Source: Aricia agestis
Lineage: Eukaryota; Arthropoda; Insecta; Lepidoptera; Lycaenidae
Assembly (NCBI RefSeq): GCF_905147365.1
Contig: NC_056425.1
Location: 6,827,501 to 6,891,500 of the forward strand
Direction of reading: 5' to 3'
Length of the DNA stretch: 64,000 nt
The notes beneath the pieces were generated by a model. The model searched no databases, had not been told where the DNA came from, and worked only from the letters and a program-made list of their open reading frames with translations. The translations under genes were made by a program, and so were the position numbers. The first letter of the stretch is position 1, and every line of letters begins with the position of its first letter. Below are positions 23,340-35,000 of the stretch, piece after piece.

Positions 23340-23480
23340 TTTCTTTCGGAAGAAGATTATTCTTACTCAATCGGGACTCACAGTATCTGCTTACTAAATT
23401 TTATCAAAATTAGTTCTGTGGTTTAAGCGTGAAAAGGTAACAGACAGACACACTTTCGCATTTTAAATAATGTTAAGTAT
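23340..23480 (-). repeat. U1-type repeat fragment
   Basis: AAGCGTGAAAAGGTAACAGA and CAGACACACTTTCGCATTT are the inverted core of U1. Confidence 0.5.
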
Positions 23481-24499
23481 GGATGTACAATTAAAAAATA
23501 AGTATGAAGGGAGATTAAAAGAAATAATCTGTAAACTCTCACTCATCTATATGTTACGCGAGCGAAAAACTTTGGATCCCTTTTGACGAAAAATGCGGAA
23601 ACGCAGGTAAATGAAATTTCACACAGTTATAGATTATGTGGTGCATCGAGCTAATATTATTTTGAAATAAAACATTACCCCCCGTCCCTGGAAGATAATT
23701 TAACAATTAATAATTATAAAGTTTTCACGGTGATAAAATAATTAATATCCTTTAGTTTATTGCATATGGCTGAGAGTTTTTCATTATTAAAAAACTAGTT
23801 TTGCTATAACCATTAACCATAGAGTATAAAAAACTTGGGGCCGTTTTTTATCTATGTCTATCTAATATTTCTTGTGTAGTTTACGCGTGAAATATTAGAC
23901 GTAGCAACTTTTTATGCGAAATGTTTTCCTTTCACGAAAATCAAATCTGGAATATAATCTTGCTAAAGCAAATACTCTTTATCAGTTTACCATCCTTTTT
24001 AGCAAATTATAAAAAAATCCCATTTCCAAAATTCATAGGAACAAGACTAAAATTCAGTAAATATCTAAGAACTATACAATATACATACATATTAAGATTT
24101 TCTAATTTTAATAAAATTAAATTAAATATATTGATATAGAATTTTATCACGGAATTTTAACATCTGCTTCCACTTGGGTTTTTCAATCGCATTAACCTGA
24201 TCGCTATTCTGGAACTAATTGGTCAAGGAATAGACGGGAAACTCCCAACATAATGTCACTTGTTTGTCCAGGCTCGAGTGCGAGAGAGAGAAATTATCGT
24301 CTCTCTCTATCAATGTTACAGTAACTCCTACATTGCCTACAATACACTACGATGTTTAACGTTTGTATTTACAAAAGATCAGTGTCCAGTTTCTGAAAGA
24401 AAGGCTATCTGTTCAATAATTTCTTCTAGGCCAGTTGAAAATGGCCTATAAATTACTCGTTAGTAATGTGGCTTGATAGAGGACAAAATATTGGTACAT

Positions 24500-24715
24500 A
24501 ATATGAATTCTGTGAACTCCGTTGCGCCAAAATTCGTTTCTCGCTCGGGAATCGTACATTTTTTCGAGATGAAAAGAACTGGATATATTTTCCCGGCACT
24601 CAAAGTACCTCCATACCTTTCATAAAAATCGGTTCAGCGCTTTGGGCGTGAAGACATAACAGACAGACAGATAAACAGACGCAGTTTCACATTTATAATA
24701 TTAGAAGAATGGATA
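24500..24715 (-). repeat. U1 repeat
   Basis: CTCCGTTGCGCCAAAATTCG, GCTTTGGGCGTGAAGACATA and ACATTTATAATATTAGAAG. Similar to 62975-63180 and, partly, 63940-64000. Confidence 0.55.
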
Positions 24716-24764
24716 ACGACTGAGATAAAGAAGAATGGATACGATCTTTATTGTAATAGTAATA

Positions 24765-24935
24765 TACTTTATCCATACTAATATTATATACTTAATATAA
24801 ATGGCAAAGTGTCTGTCTGTCTGTTACCTCTTTACGCCCAAACCGCTGAAATGGTTTTGCTGAAATTTGGTATGAAGGTCCTATGAATCCCGGGAAAGGA
24901 CATAGGATAATTTTGTTCTTAATGTTTCTTACTCG
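24765..24935 (+). repeat. U1 repeat, opposite orientation
   Basis: ATACTAATATTATATACTTA, GTGTCTGTCTGTCTGTTACC and CTGAAATTTGGTATGAAGG. Forms an inverted pair with 24500-24715. Confidence 0.55.
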
Positions 24936-25418
24936 TCATTAGCGACTGACGTCAGGTTTTTAATGTTTTGATTCCATGTTTTTTTCTTAGAAAAATCCAT
25001 TACTCATTGTATTCGGACAAATATTTATAATTAATGTCCATTAAGCTACCGTCATATTGTGTATGCTTCAAGCAAATAGTTTGAAGTTGAACAAAAAATA
25101 TGAATTTAGTATTTTGCTACTTAGTAAAAACGTACAAACATTTTGATATTTTCATATAAATTAATCTAATTTAATTTCAAGTAATCCATACTTTCCATAC
25201 ACTTAGAAATACACTTTCTAGAGACTGGTTCTCAAAATAATTTGTTACTAATTGTTAATCAGTTTAATTGAGTTTTGTTAAATGTCTTTATTTCCTCTTG
25301 TAACTATCTATATGCGAAAACAATGTAATTGTGTATCTTCTTGCTATGTATCTACTAATATTGTTACTTAATTACTGTTTTGTTTTCCAGTAAAATAAAA
25401 TAAAAAAATTAAAAAATA

Positions 25419-25490
25419 CTTAATATTATAAATGCGAAAGTGTGTCTGTCCGTCTGTCTGTTACCTCTTCACGCCCAAACTTCCCGCGCG
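25419..25490 (+). repeat. U1 head fragment
   Basis: ATAAATGCGAAAGTGTGTCT and TGTTACCTCTTCACGCCCAA, then unrelated sequence. Confidence 0.5.
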
Positions 25491-25733
25491 ATAAACTAAT
25501 TTTGTTGTTGCTAAGTTAAAAATTTTAAAAAAAACGGAGCCTCAACCAATGCGCAATAGACATAACTACTGTCTACTCTGACTAATGTCTCCATGCTAGA
25601 CGGCAGCAACAGCAAAGACAGTAAACAAAAAGTTTTTCTCCACGTTTGACAACGATTCTGTCAACTTGAGCAATATGGCAGATTTTGGTCGAATTATTTA
25701 CTGTAAGTGCTCATAGCACGTCTGAGTCTGCTC

Positions 25734-26023
25734 CATAAAGTTAATATACCTAGCGGAATAGAGCAACAATCTCGAGCTGTCAAACGAAACCGAAATTGGT
25801 TTCATCTGTGTGTAAAAATATGTGTACGTGTACACAAGCATGATTGAACATGTTTTCTATGAGATTAAATTGTCAATGTGCGGCACGTGCCGACTGGACG
25901 TCAAAAAAAGAGTGCTGCTGTCATGTATCACACATCTCTTTTTACCACGCAGTGTTACTGATAGTGACATCTCTCTTGCTCAGGCCTTTGTTTCTCTATT
26001 CCGCTAGGTGTATTAACTTTATG
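25734..26023. mobile_element. hAT-type MITE, copy 1
   Basis: 290 bp with inverted ends CATAAAGTTAATA / TATTAACTTTATG, extended by CCTAGCGGAATAGAG. Flanked by a perfect 8-bp duplication GTCTGCTC (25726-25733, 26024-26031). An 8-bp duplication is diagnostic of hAT elements. Confidence 0.92.
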
Positions 26024-26591
26024 GTCTGCTCCAACCTTTGCGTGGACATGGACTATTGGCTATGCTTTATCTGGTTTTGCCTACAGATACAAAAACTCTA
26101 TTTTTGTAGATTGCCTTATAGACATAAACAGGCTCAGACTACTAAATAAATCATAATTTTATCGATATAAACAAGCTCAGTCTAGTAAATAAATCACAAC
26201 TCTATCTGACTACAGACTTAACTAGTATAAAGCTACCAATTAACATTTGAATAAAATATACGACTAAAAACTTATTTCTGTAAAGTTTCCAGCGATTATT
26301 GTTTGTTTGTGGGCGTCATTTGACGTCATTGCAAGACAGGATTAAAAAGATATTTTATACTCCGTTCACGATCAACAAGAACAATATAGTAATACATATA
26401 TCCTATATGTATTACTATAATGTTATCATGCAAGAGTGTAGCACCAGCATAAACAGTAAATCTACGCAGTAAATGAATGTTTTGTTCGACTTTGACAAAG
26501 TTTCTTTCAAAATCATCAGAAAGAAAAGACGGATTTTGGTCAAATTGCATATGATAATAGCCCCTCTGCTCGGATCATTGCTTAAAAACTA

Positions 26592-26712
26592 GCGGTCTTA
26601 CCACAAAAGGTTTAAACATCTATTGAATACTTGTTTTGAGACCATTTTGTAGTGGTTTTTTTTTTCTAATCAACTGTTCAACAGGTGTTTAAATCTTTTG
26701 TAGTAAGACCTA
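26592..26712. mobile_element. Short foldback, about 120 bp
   Basis: GGTCTTACCACAAAAGGTTT pairs with TCTTTTGTAGTAAGACC. A related half copy lies at 43635-43721. Confidence 0.7.
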
Positions 26713-26719
26713 CTACTGT

Positions 26720-27190
26720 ACGGTATCTACCAGTTCTACTACTTATAATATAAATCAGATTATTCGTATATCACACGACAAATAAATAATTTGCTAGAAC
26801 CTAAAACATTTCATTAAAATCGGTTTAGATCAGAGGTAAAGTTTTGCTGGATGGATTATGTTTTTATTAATTTTGATTTAAACTCGTAGCTAACTTGTTG
26901 TCCTTCTGCAAAACGGAAGGTGTAATTAACACAAAATGAATAACATAAATAACATTTTTTTAAACAATAGGCCTTAATTGGGGGTTTTCCTGAGGTCAGA
27001 CTAACAATAAGATAAAAAAAGATAAAAATAATTGTACGGTATTTAACTTTTTAATTATTATATGAATTTTAAGGTGCAGTGTGTATTTTAGGGTATTTCA
27101 ATATTTTGCACCTTAAAATGAACAGAGAAATAAAAAAAATAGCCGACTGGTAAGATGAATGTAATGTAATCTTAACCTAAACAGAGTGGA
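26720..27190. other. No feature seen
   Basis: AT-rich; AGGTGCAGTGTG and TTGCACCTTAAAATG near 27072-27120 form a weak inverted pair. Confidence 0.35.
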
Positions 27191-27194
27191 ACAA

Positions 27195-27280
27195 ATCAAC
27201 GTGAAAATACTTTACGTTTTGTACGTGTCCCTTATATTGAGTTCACTGTGAAGGTAGAAGCGCTAACAGAGCAATTTTTT
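27195..27280. repeat. MITE-3 fragment
   Basis: GAGTTCACTGTGAAGGTAGA and TACGTGTCCCTTATATTG resemble the left arm of MITE-3. Confidence 0.5.
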
Positions 27281-27834
27281 GCGTTTAGTCCTCAAGTCGA
27301 CAAAATTCAAAATGTTTTTCTCGAAGTTGGTATTGTAAACTATAATACAATACTCGTTTAGAATAACCAATCTACAAATATTGATACCTACCACCATTTC
27401 GGGAACTAATAAATGCTATGAACAAGATGGCAAAACATTCTCCTACTGTCCCCATGAATAAAATAAATAATATCATTAGCATAAGTAAATAAAAAGGACG
27501 ATGTTGTTGCCAACCGAATGTTATATAACTTGTAAGCCTTCGTGACTTTGACCTATGACGAACTTGGAAGGCCAATGACCCTATTTCAAGAACATACATA
27601 CACAAAAAAACCAGTAATTATCAAAATACATTGCAGGTATGTACCAAAATAATTTAAAATTGATACTTCGATCGCGGATTCTTGGAAATGCTATTGCATT
27701 ATATTGTTGTCGCAACCGGTGCTCTATATTATAATCTTGAAGGATTAAAAGATGTAACTAAATAAGCTTTGAACGAATTATTTATAGAACGCACGATAAA
27801 AAACAGATGATGAATATTGATTTATTATTATAAT

Positions 27835-28220
27835 CTATATAAATAAAAATTGGTTTTAAATTTTGGTAGTCTCGCTACCTCTGTGGCTCAGTGGTGAGCG
27901 CGTAGCTTAAGCCGGGGGTCCCGGGTTCGAATCTCGCAGACGGAACAAAAAGTTTTCAAAGTTCCTGGGTCATGGATGTGTATAAAATATGTGTATCATA
28001 TAATAATAAAAATCTTAAATATATGTATAGTATAAGAGTATTAAATATATTTCCGTTGTCTGGTACCAGTAACACAAGTCCTTCAGGTACTTAGCACGGG
28101 GCCAAACTGACGTGGTGTGAAGCGTCCATAGATTAAAAAAAAACTTAAAAACGGCCGATCGTTTTGGCTAATTAAGGTTATGAAATATTCGTGGATGTCC
28201 AGTGTCAGGAGAGAAGTGAC
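27835..28220 (+). repeat. U2 repeat split by SINE-B
   Basis: The left part ends TTTTGGTAGTCTCGCT (27876). The right part resumes AAAAACGGCCGATCG (28147) and continues AAATATTCGTGGATGTCCAG. Together they match an unbroken U2. Confidence 0.65.
27877..28143 (+). mobile_element. SINE-B, tRNA-derived, full copy
   Basis: tRNA-like head with box A TGGCTCAGTGGTGAGCGCG and box B GGGTTCGAATCTC, then a body containing ACGGAACAAAAAGTTTTCAA and ACGGGGCCAAACTGACGTGG, ending in A8-9. RNA polymerase III boxes are well matched, but the body and nesting show a SINE, not a tRNA gene. Confidence 0.82.
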
Positions 28221-28616
28221 GTTTCACTCACAATGATAAGAAATTAGGGTATTTAAACAAATTTTACTCCCTAGATAGTTTTATTTCCTCATTAACATAT
28301 TTGAAGAAATAAAATAATGTTATATAATTAGAATAAAATATAGATTCTGATTTAGGACTATGGACCGTCAGTCGGAAGATAAGCTCTATTTTTAGTGTAT
28401 AAAGTTCAATTTTATTTGCTAGAGTTCAGCCTAGTTGATGAGTTTAATTGAGCCTTAAGTTATTTATGTTTATAATATTAGTCACGGCAAACCACTAGGT
28501 ATTATTAGATTTATTATAATATTATGTAGATTATTAGGTTGGATCATAATCACATGCTATCACATGACAATAATATTATCGTCTAATAATTTATTTTTTA
28601 TTGTATACTAGCTGAT

Positions 28617-28700
28617 CCGGGAAAACTGTTTTGCGAACAGAAATAGATCAAGATAGATACCGCATGTAGCTCCGTTTGTATGAAAACGAGCGTGCCACTT
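28617..28700 (+). repeat. Repeat fragment (U3-like head)
   Basis: It starts ACTAGCTGATCCGGGAAAAC. Truncated where U6 begins. Confidence 0.4.
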
Positions 28701-28701
28701 T

Positions 28702-29342
28702 TTAGGGTTCCGTAGCCAAATGGCAAAAAACGGAACCCTTATAGATTCGTCATGTCTGTCTGCCTGTCTGTCCGTCCGTATGTCACAGCCACTTTTCTCC
28801 GAAACTATAAGAGCTATACTATTAAAACTTGGTAAGTAGATGTAGTCTGTGAACCGCTTTAAGATTTTGATACAAAAACGGAAAAATTATTAAAAATTTC
28901 AGGGGTCCCCATAGATACAACAGAAACAAAAAAAAATTTTTCATCTAACCTATGCGTATGGGGTATTTATGGATAGGTCTTCAAAAATTGTATTGAGGTT
29001 TTCTAATATCATTTTTTTCTAACCTGAATAGTTTGCGAGAGAGACTCTTCCAATGTGGTAAAATGTGTCCCCCCCTCCCCCCCTCTAACTTCTAAAGTAG
29101 GGGCATGATAAGTCTAAAAAAAATGTGATGTACATTACTACAAAAACTACCAACGAAAATTGGTTCGAACGAGATCTAGCCAGTAGTTTTTTTTTATACG
29201 TCATAAATGGTAAACCTTAATTTAACTTTCATAAAATCAACTGAAATATGAATTCAAAAACCTCTTAATTTCATAAAAATAAACCTTATTGCTGCTGCGG
29301 AACCCTTAATGGGCGAGTCCAACTCGCACTTAGCCGGTTTTT
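28702..29342 (+). repeat. U6 repeat, longest copy
   Basis: It starts TAGGGTTCCGTAGCC, has GTCTGTCTGCCTGTCTGTCC, and ends TGGGCGAGTCCAACTCGCAC, TTAGCCGGTTTTT. This type is abundant across Lepidoptera. It includes a C-rich tract CCCCCCTCCCCCCCTC near 29070. Confidence 0.6.
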
Positions 29343-29652
29343 ATAGATGTACCGAATACCGATGATAAGAAAAGTGTCCATTATCTAGGCCAACGTTTCT
29401 ATTTCAATTTCTACAGCTCAATACGGCTCTTTTAGGCATTTAGGCTTTTTTAAAATTCCGATTAACGTCCGATTCCGATAGCAGACTAAAGAACAGACTT
29501 TCGAAAGACGAGCATTGCTCGTCGTTTGGGAACGCGATATGGCACGCGAAGTACATACACATGCGGTATCTATCATAATCTATGTCTGTGGTTTTGCCAT
29601 ATTATACGGTGTGGGAATAAGAAGGTAAGCGGAGTCTGCTATACTAATACTA

Positions 29653-29883
29653 AGTACTCACATGCGGTTTTGCTCGATAGTTTTACTCCAAATCGAGTAA
29701 TAATTACTGCCTGGACCGCAAAACTCACAGCTCGAAGGCTCGCATCAAGCCGGCTCGATGGAATGAAATATATCGATTTAGAATAAAACTATCGAGCAAT
29801 GCTGAATGTGTGGACGAAATCTCGAGCCGCGGGTTTTGCTCGACGTTTTATTGCTCGATCGAGCAAAACCGTATGTGAGTACC
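29653..29883. mobile_element. Foldback MITE, about 230 bp
   Basis: Ends TACTCACATGCGGTTTTGCT / AGCAAAACCGTATGTGAGTA. Several internal GCTCGA repeats. Confidence 0.75.
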
Positions 29884-30330
29884 TATTTCAATGATATTCT
29901 ATGTTACTAAGTATTTTAGAAACTCATTGACCTATTTAGTATTACACATACCTACAGTAAATAAATCCGAGCAAAATCCAACATGTTGCACACGTCATAT
30001 CAGAATATGGACTGAAACATTTTCAAACCCTTTTTGTTTACAGCCCAAACCACTGAACTGATTTTTCCGAAATTTGATATAGAGATACTTTGAGTTCCAG
30101 GTACAATATACATACGTACAGTACTCCTAAATTAATTATGCGCATGGAAATCTTCGCTAACTGTCGTAATCACGAAAACACCCGAATCTATGAAACTTGC
30201 ATTTTGCACCTTCTTCAAAGAAAATAGAAGTAAATGTCATAAGGACGCTGTTAAGCATTCGTGTACTAACCCACATAAAAATTACGTATTGAGTTATGAA
30301 TGCAGTTACGTTCTTTATATGATTTAGAAC

Positions 30331-30342
30331 AAGACTGCATTC
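30331..30342. repeat. Left target-site duplication of the retrotransposon
   Basis: AAGACTGCATTC, identical to the copy after the poly-A tail. The two leading A bases merge with the tail at the right copy, so the true length is 10-12. Confidence 0.88.
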
Positions 30343-30451
30343 GAGTGGCGCGTGAGCTTTCGGTCTGTGCGTACGCGTATCGCGATCGTTAATGCAAGTG
30401 TACCTATCTACGTAATACGTATCGTTTGTTTCGTTTCAACGATTATTTTGC

Positions 30452-32008
30452 ATGATGGAGGAAGAGGAAGATTTAAATTTACAAAGTAGCAATAGCAGGG
30501 ATTCTGACTATATCAGAGAGTGTGAGATTGAACTTCACAACCTCGAATATTCAGGAGATATTACCATTCAAGATGATATAAATCATCAGCCTATTGTGCA
30601 GAAAAGAAAAACTCGAGAAGATGAGACGGAAAGTAGTGATGGTTTTACAACGGTTGTGCGTAAACCAAAACGCCTTATACGTAGTACATCTTTGATTGAT
30701 AAGTCTGTTCAAAAACAAGCGGGATTTGAGCAAATGAAAGATTTTGAGAAAAAAAATGAAATTTGTGTTACTTCTAGTACTGAGTTACCTAAGCAGATGG
30801 CGATGGCACGGTTATTACTAAGCGAAAATATTCAGAATATTATTAAAATAAAATACAAATCTCCCTACAAGGTTTTTATACAATTTGAAAACGAAAATGA
30901 TGCCGAAAAATTGCTCAATTGCTCAAAATTCAAAGATTTAGATTATCGTTGTCAAAAGACTTTTGAAAACTCCGTTTCTTATGGATTGATTAAAGGGGTT
31001 GATTTGGATTTAAAGGAAGATGAGATGTTTAAAATTTTCGAGTGTGAACATACTATATTAAACATAAAGAGATTGAAAAGGTTGTCCTCGGAAGGAAAAT
31101 GGATAGATAGCGAATCAGTTCGAATATGTTTCCAAAATTCTACCTTACCTCCGTATGCATATGCATATGGTTGTAGGTTTAAGGTAGAACCTTTCGTATT
31201 TCCGGTGACCCAGTGCTTTGGCTGTTGGAAGTTTGGACACTATATAAAATTTTGTCCCAGTAAAAAAATGTTGTGCCCCAAGTGTGGGAATTCAAGTCAT
31301 ACAAATTGTTCATTAGAGAACATTAAATGCTTAAATTGTAAAGGCTCACATTTTGTACTTGATCGAGGATGCCCAATGTTTGCGAAAGAAAAAGAAATCC
31401 GTCTTTTGATGAGTGAACAAAATATTACTTATAAAAAAGCTCTAGAGATAATAGCTATACGACGTGAGGAAAAAAATAAATATAATTCTCATAATGATGA
31501 CAACACAGCCAATAATGTTGAGATTGTAAATATTGTAACAGAAAATAATTTGACTACACCAAATTTGTACAGCGATGTTGTGAAAAGAAAAGTTGGAATA
31601 CGTGAAACACAAGATTTGAGTTCTGGTAGCTCTGGATCAGAAAATGGGGTTCGTATTTCAACAGGAAGAAAATTAAAAAGAGTGCAGAAACAAAGAAGGC
31701 AACGTAATAATGAAGATAGAAATCAAGGTGAAATAGTTAAAGAAATGGAAGTAGATAATCATATTGAAGAAGAAGAAAATGACACACAAAGTAATTATGT
31801 AGAAAAGGAAGAAAATAAAATAGATGTTAAAAAGTTACTGGAAAAGTTATACCAAGCAATAATGTCAAAGAAAACGTTTGAGGAAAAAATTGGTGCAGTT
31901 GTTAATATTATTATTGAGGAATGTAAAACGTTTATAGTTAATTTCTTTAATAAGTTTAATTTATTTGAGAGTATATTAGAAGCTGTACTTAATAATGGAC
32001 AGCGATAG
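30452..32008 (+). CDS. Retrotransposon ORF1: nucleic-acid-binding gag-like protein
   Basis: 518 residues. The N-terminal 100 are acidic and low-complexity. A central region of about residues 105-250 resembles the RRM-like fold of I/jockey ORF1 proteins (VFIQFENENDAEKLL). Zinc knuckles start at Cys 255: CFGCWKFGHYIKFC is a canonical CX2CX3GHX4C, followed by CPKCGNSSHTNC and CLNCKGSHFVLDRGC, the usual trio. The C-terminal 200 residues are charged. In this family the protein coats element RNA in ribonucleoprotein particles and helps strand transfer. The start is the second of two adjacent ATGs or the first; both are in one frame only 3 nt apart. It overlaps ORF2 by 14 nt in a +1 frame, suggesting coupled translation. 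Confidence 0.92.
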   Translation: MMEEEEDLNLQSSNSRDSDYIRECEIELHNLEYSGDITIQDDINHQPIVQKRKTREDETESSDGFTTVVRKPKRLIRSTSLIDKSVQKQAGFEQMKDFEKKNEICVTSSTELPKQMAMARLLLSENIQNIIKIKYKSPYKVFIQFENENDAEKLLNCSKFKDLDYRCQKTFENSVSYGLIKGVDLDLKEDEMFKIFECEHTILNIKRLKRLSSEGKWIDSESVRICFQNSTLPPYAYAYGCRFKVEPFVFPVTQCFGCWKFGHYIKFCPSKKMLCPKCGNSSHTNCSLENIKCLNCKGSHFVLDRGCPMFAKEKEIRLLMSEQNITYKKALEIIAIRREEKNKYNSHNDDNTANNVEIVNIVTENNLTTPNLYSDVVKRKVGIRETQDLSSGSSGSENGVRISTGRKLKRVQKQRRQRNNEDRNQGEIVKEMEVDNHIEEEENDTQSNYVEKEENKIDVKKLLEKLYQAIMSKKTFEEKIGAVVNIIIEECKTFIVNFFNKFNLFESILEAVLNNGQR

Positions 32009-35000
32009 TTCGAAATTTATTGATATTAATATTGTACAGTGGAATGCTCAAAGTTTGCGCCCAAAATTGACTAGCTTTAGTGATTTTTTAATTCGAGAAA
32101 AAATTCACATTGCTATAATTAGTGAAACCTGGTTTGACTCCAATTTAGGAATTCATATAAATAGTTACAATATCTTCAGAAAAGACAGAGCGGACTCATA
32201 TGGTGGTGTGGCAATTTTAATTCATAAATCTATTCGATGTTCGGTAAGTACTTTTCAATGCCATAATTCAAGTATAGAGACGCTTCATGTGAAGGTTCAT
32301 AACTGTAAGTATATTCAAAATATTGTTTCTGTTTACTGCCCGTCATCTTCTAGAACAATGTTAGAGGACTGGCATTTTTTGTTTAGTTCTTTTCCTAATA
32401 AAACTATTATAGCGGGAGATTTTAATGCACACCATAGTGATTGGTCGTATAAAACAGATTTGAGAGGAACTCAGTTGTCGGATGTTATTTCAGACAATAA
32501 TTATGTATATTTAAATGATGGAACACATACTCGTATAAAATTAGTAAATCAAAATTTACAAAGATCGTCGCCAGACATCACATTCGTGTCTGCGGATATT
32601 GCTATAAATTTTCTATGGACAGTTTTAAATGAGAATTTTGGTAGTGATCATCTTATAATTAAGTTCTACACAAAAATAAATTTTTCAAATAATTATTTTC
32701 AAAAAAGAAATGTAAAGAAAATTTCATGGTCCAAGTTTCAAGATAGTTTAGTTTCATCTTTTTCAGAAATTAATGTAGAATCCTTAAATAGCGATGTACA
32801 ATTAATGTATGATGTTTTCCTAAATATGTTAAACACGGCGATTAACACCAGTGTACCTTTAATAAAAATATGTAATAACCCACAATCTAAGTTTAAGGCA
32901 AAAGATTATTGGTGTCAATCACTCTCATTAGCTGTAGCCCAACGCAGATTAGCTCTTAGTCAGTTTCGTCGAAATCCCACCCCAGATAATTTTATTAAAC
33001 TACAATCTAAGATTAAGGAGGCAGCAAAAATGATTAAAATTAAAAAACAAGAAAGCCGTAAAAATTTTTATGATTCTATAAGTTCGGAAACTTCACCTAC
33101 TGAAATGTGGAGACGAATGCAATGGATTAAGGGAATTCGTAGAAATGTGTCGTATGTAGATGTAGATAGTCGAAAAAATTTATTAGAATCACTTACTCCA
33201 GATTGGGTCGAAAATGTCTCTCCAACTTTTTCCTCCGAAAACTATGAATTAGAATCGAACTTTTCCCTACAAGAACTTAAAAATAGTATTAAAAATAAAG
33301 ATACGGCGCCAGGAGATGATGGTATCACATACTCTATGATATCTTCGCTTCCAGAAACTTTATTAGTCTTTCTGTTGAATATTTACAATTTGGTTTTTAA
33401 TACTGGACAGATTCCATGGCAATGGCGGGAGGTGGTTATTTTACCGATACCTAAAGTAAGTCAACATGGGGCCGATTTACAACTGAGGCCCATTTCTTTG
33501 ATGACCTGTATTTGCAAAATTTTTCATAATATGATTCTTAAGCGTCTAGAATGGTTTGTTGAAAAAAATAATGTATTATCATCTACAACAGTAGGTTTTA
33601 GAAAGTCTCAATCTTGTATGGATAATTTAGTTCGTTTAGTTTCTTATATTCAAATTGGGATGTCTGATAATATGCCAACTCTTGTCTGTTTCTTGGATAT
33701 CGAGAGTGCTTATAATGATGTTTTAATAGATAAAGTGGTTTTAAATTTGGATGAAATTAACGTTGGTAAAAAAATTTGTAAATATTTATGGTCTTTTTTG
33801 AAGGAGAGACACTTAAAAATCAAAAAAGATGATGGACTAGGAGATTTTATACGATGGACTTTTAAAGGCTTGGCACAAGGAGATCCGCTCTCTCCTACTC
33901 TTTTCAATTTAGTAACCCGAAGGATATGTAGATTAGTTTTGGATGAAGGAATTGGTGTTTCTCAGTATGCTGATGATTTTGCTATTTTTTTAAAAAACAA
34001 AGATCTTAATGAATGTGCAAGAAAAATCCAAAGTGTTCTTGACAAAATTATTGTAGCATTAAATGAAATTGGTTTAAAATTATCTATAAACAAAACAAAA
34101 TTTTGTGTTTTTAGCAGAGGAAGGAGAAAGAATATACCGGTTTTAAATATTTATAATAATCAATTGTCTTCAGTAGATTGCTATAAATATTTGGGTGTAT
34201 GGTTAGACAGAAGTCTCCTTTGGGGTAAGCACATTAAAATGACGGAAGAAAAATGTAATAAATATTTAAATATTCTAAAGGTTCTCGTGGGAACGTCATG
34301 GGGAGTTCATCCAATACATATGAGAGGTTTATATTTTTCATTAATTAGATCTAGACTTGATTACGGTAGTATTTTATATGGTAGTTCAGCTAAAAGCAAT
34401 ATTTCTAGATTGGATAAAGTTCAAAATCAGGTTTTAAGAATTATAGGTGGGTTTATTAGGAGTTCACCTATTCATTGCATGGAAAGTGAGCTGAGCATTC
34501 CACCACTATTTATAAGAAGACAATTTTTAGCATACAAATATATTTTAAAATCATATTCTTGGAAAGATAATGCAACAGTAGATTTAATAAAAGAGCTTAG
34601 TCTTAAATGTCAAGGTCGATATTGGTGTAGGAAAAAACTCCCACTTTTAGTTAATGTTTACCGTGAAACATGCAATTTAGAAGTTTACTCTAGTCATCTG
34701 CTGGATCAGTTTTGTTTAGATATATGGTTGTCTCAAATAGACATAAGGAGCTTTGTTATTCCCAATTTAAGCAGTGTTAAAAAGGCTAAGGATGAATATG
34801 AGCCAAATAATTTAAAATGTATAATTCAAGACGAAATAGCAGATAAATATAGATCATGGCATAAATTATTTACAGATGGCTCTAAAAGTAGTTCTGCACG
34901 AGGCGTAGGAATCTATGATCCAGCAAATGATCAAAGTTTTATGTTTAAAGTGATAGGAGAAGTTTCAATTATGTCATTAGAGTTAATTGGTATTTATGAA

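Noticed and set aside
27886..27945. Possible tRNA gene with good A and B boxes
   Set aside because: It is the head of SINE-B; the same head with the same body recurs at 53548-53820 and in part at 41283.
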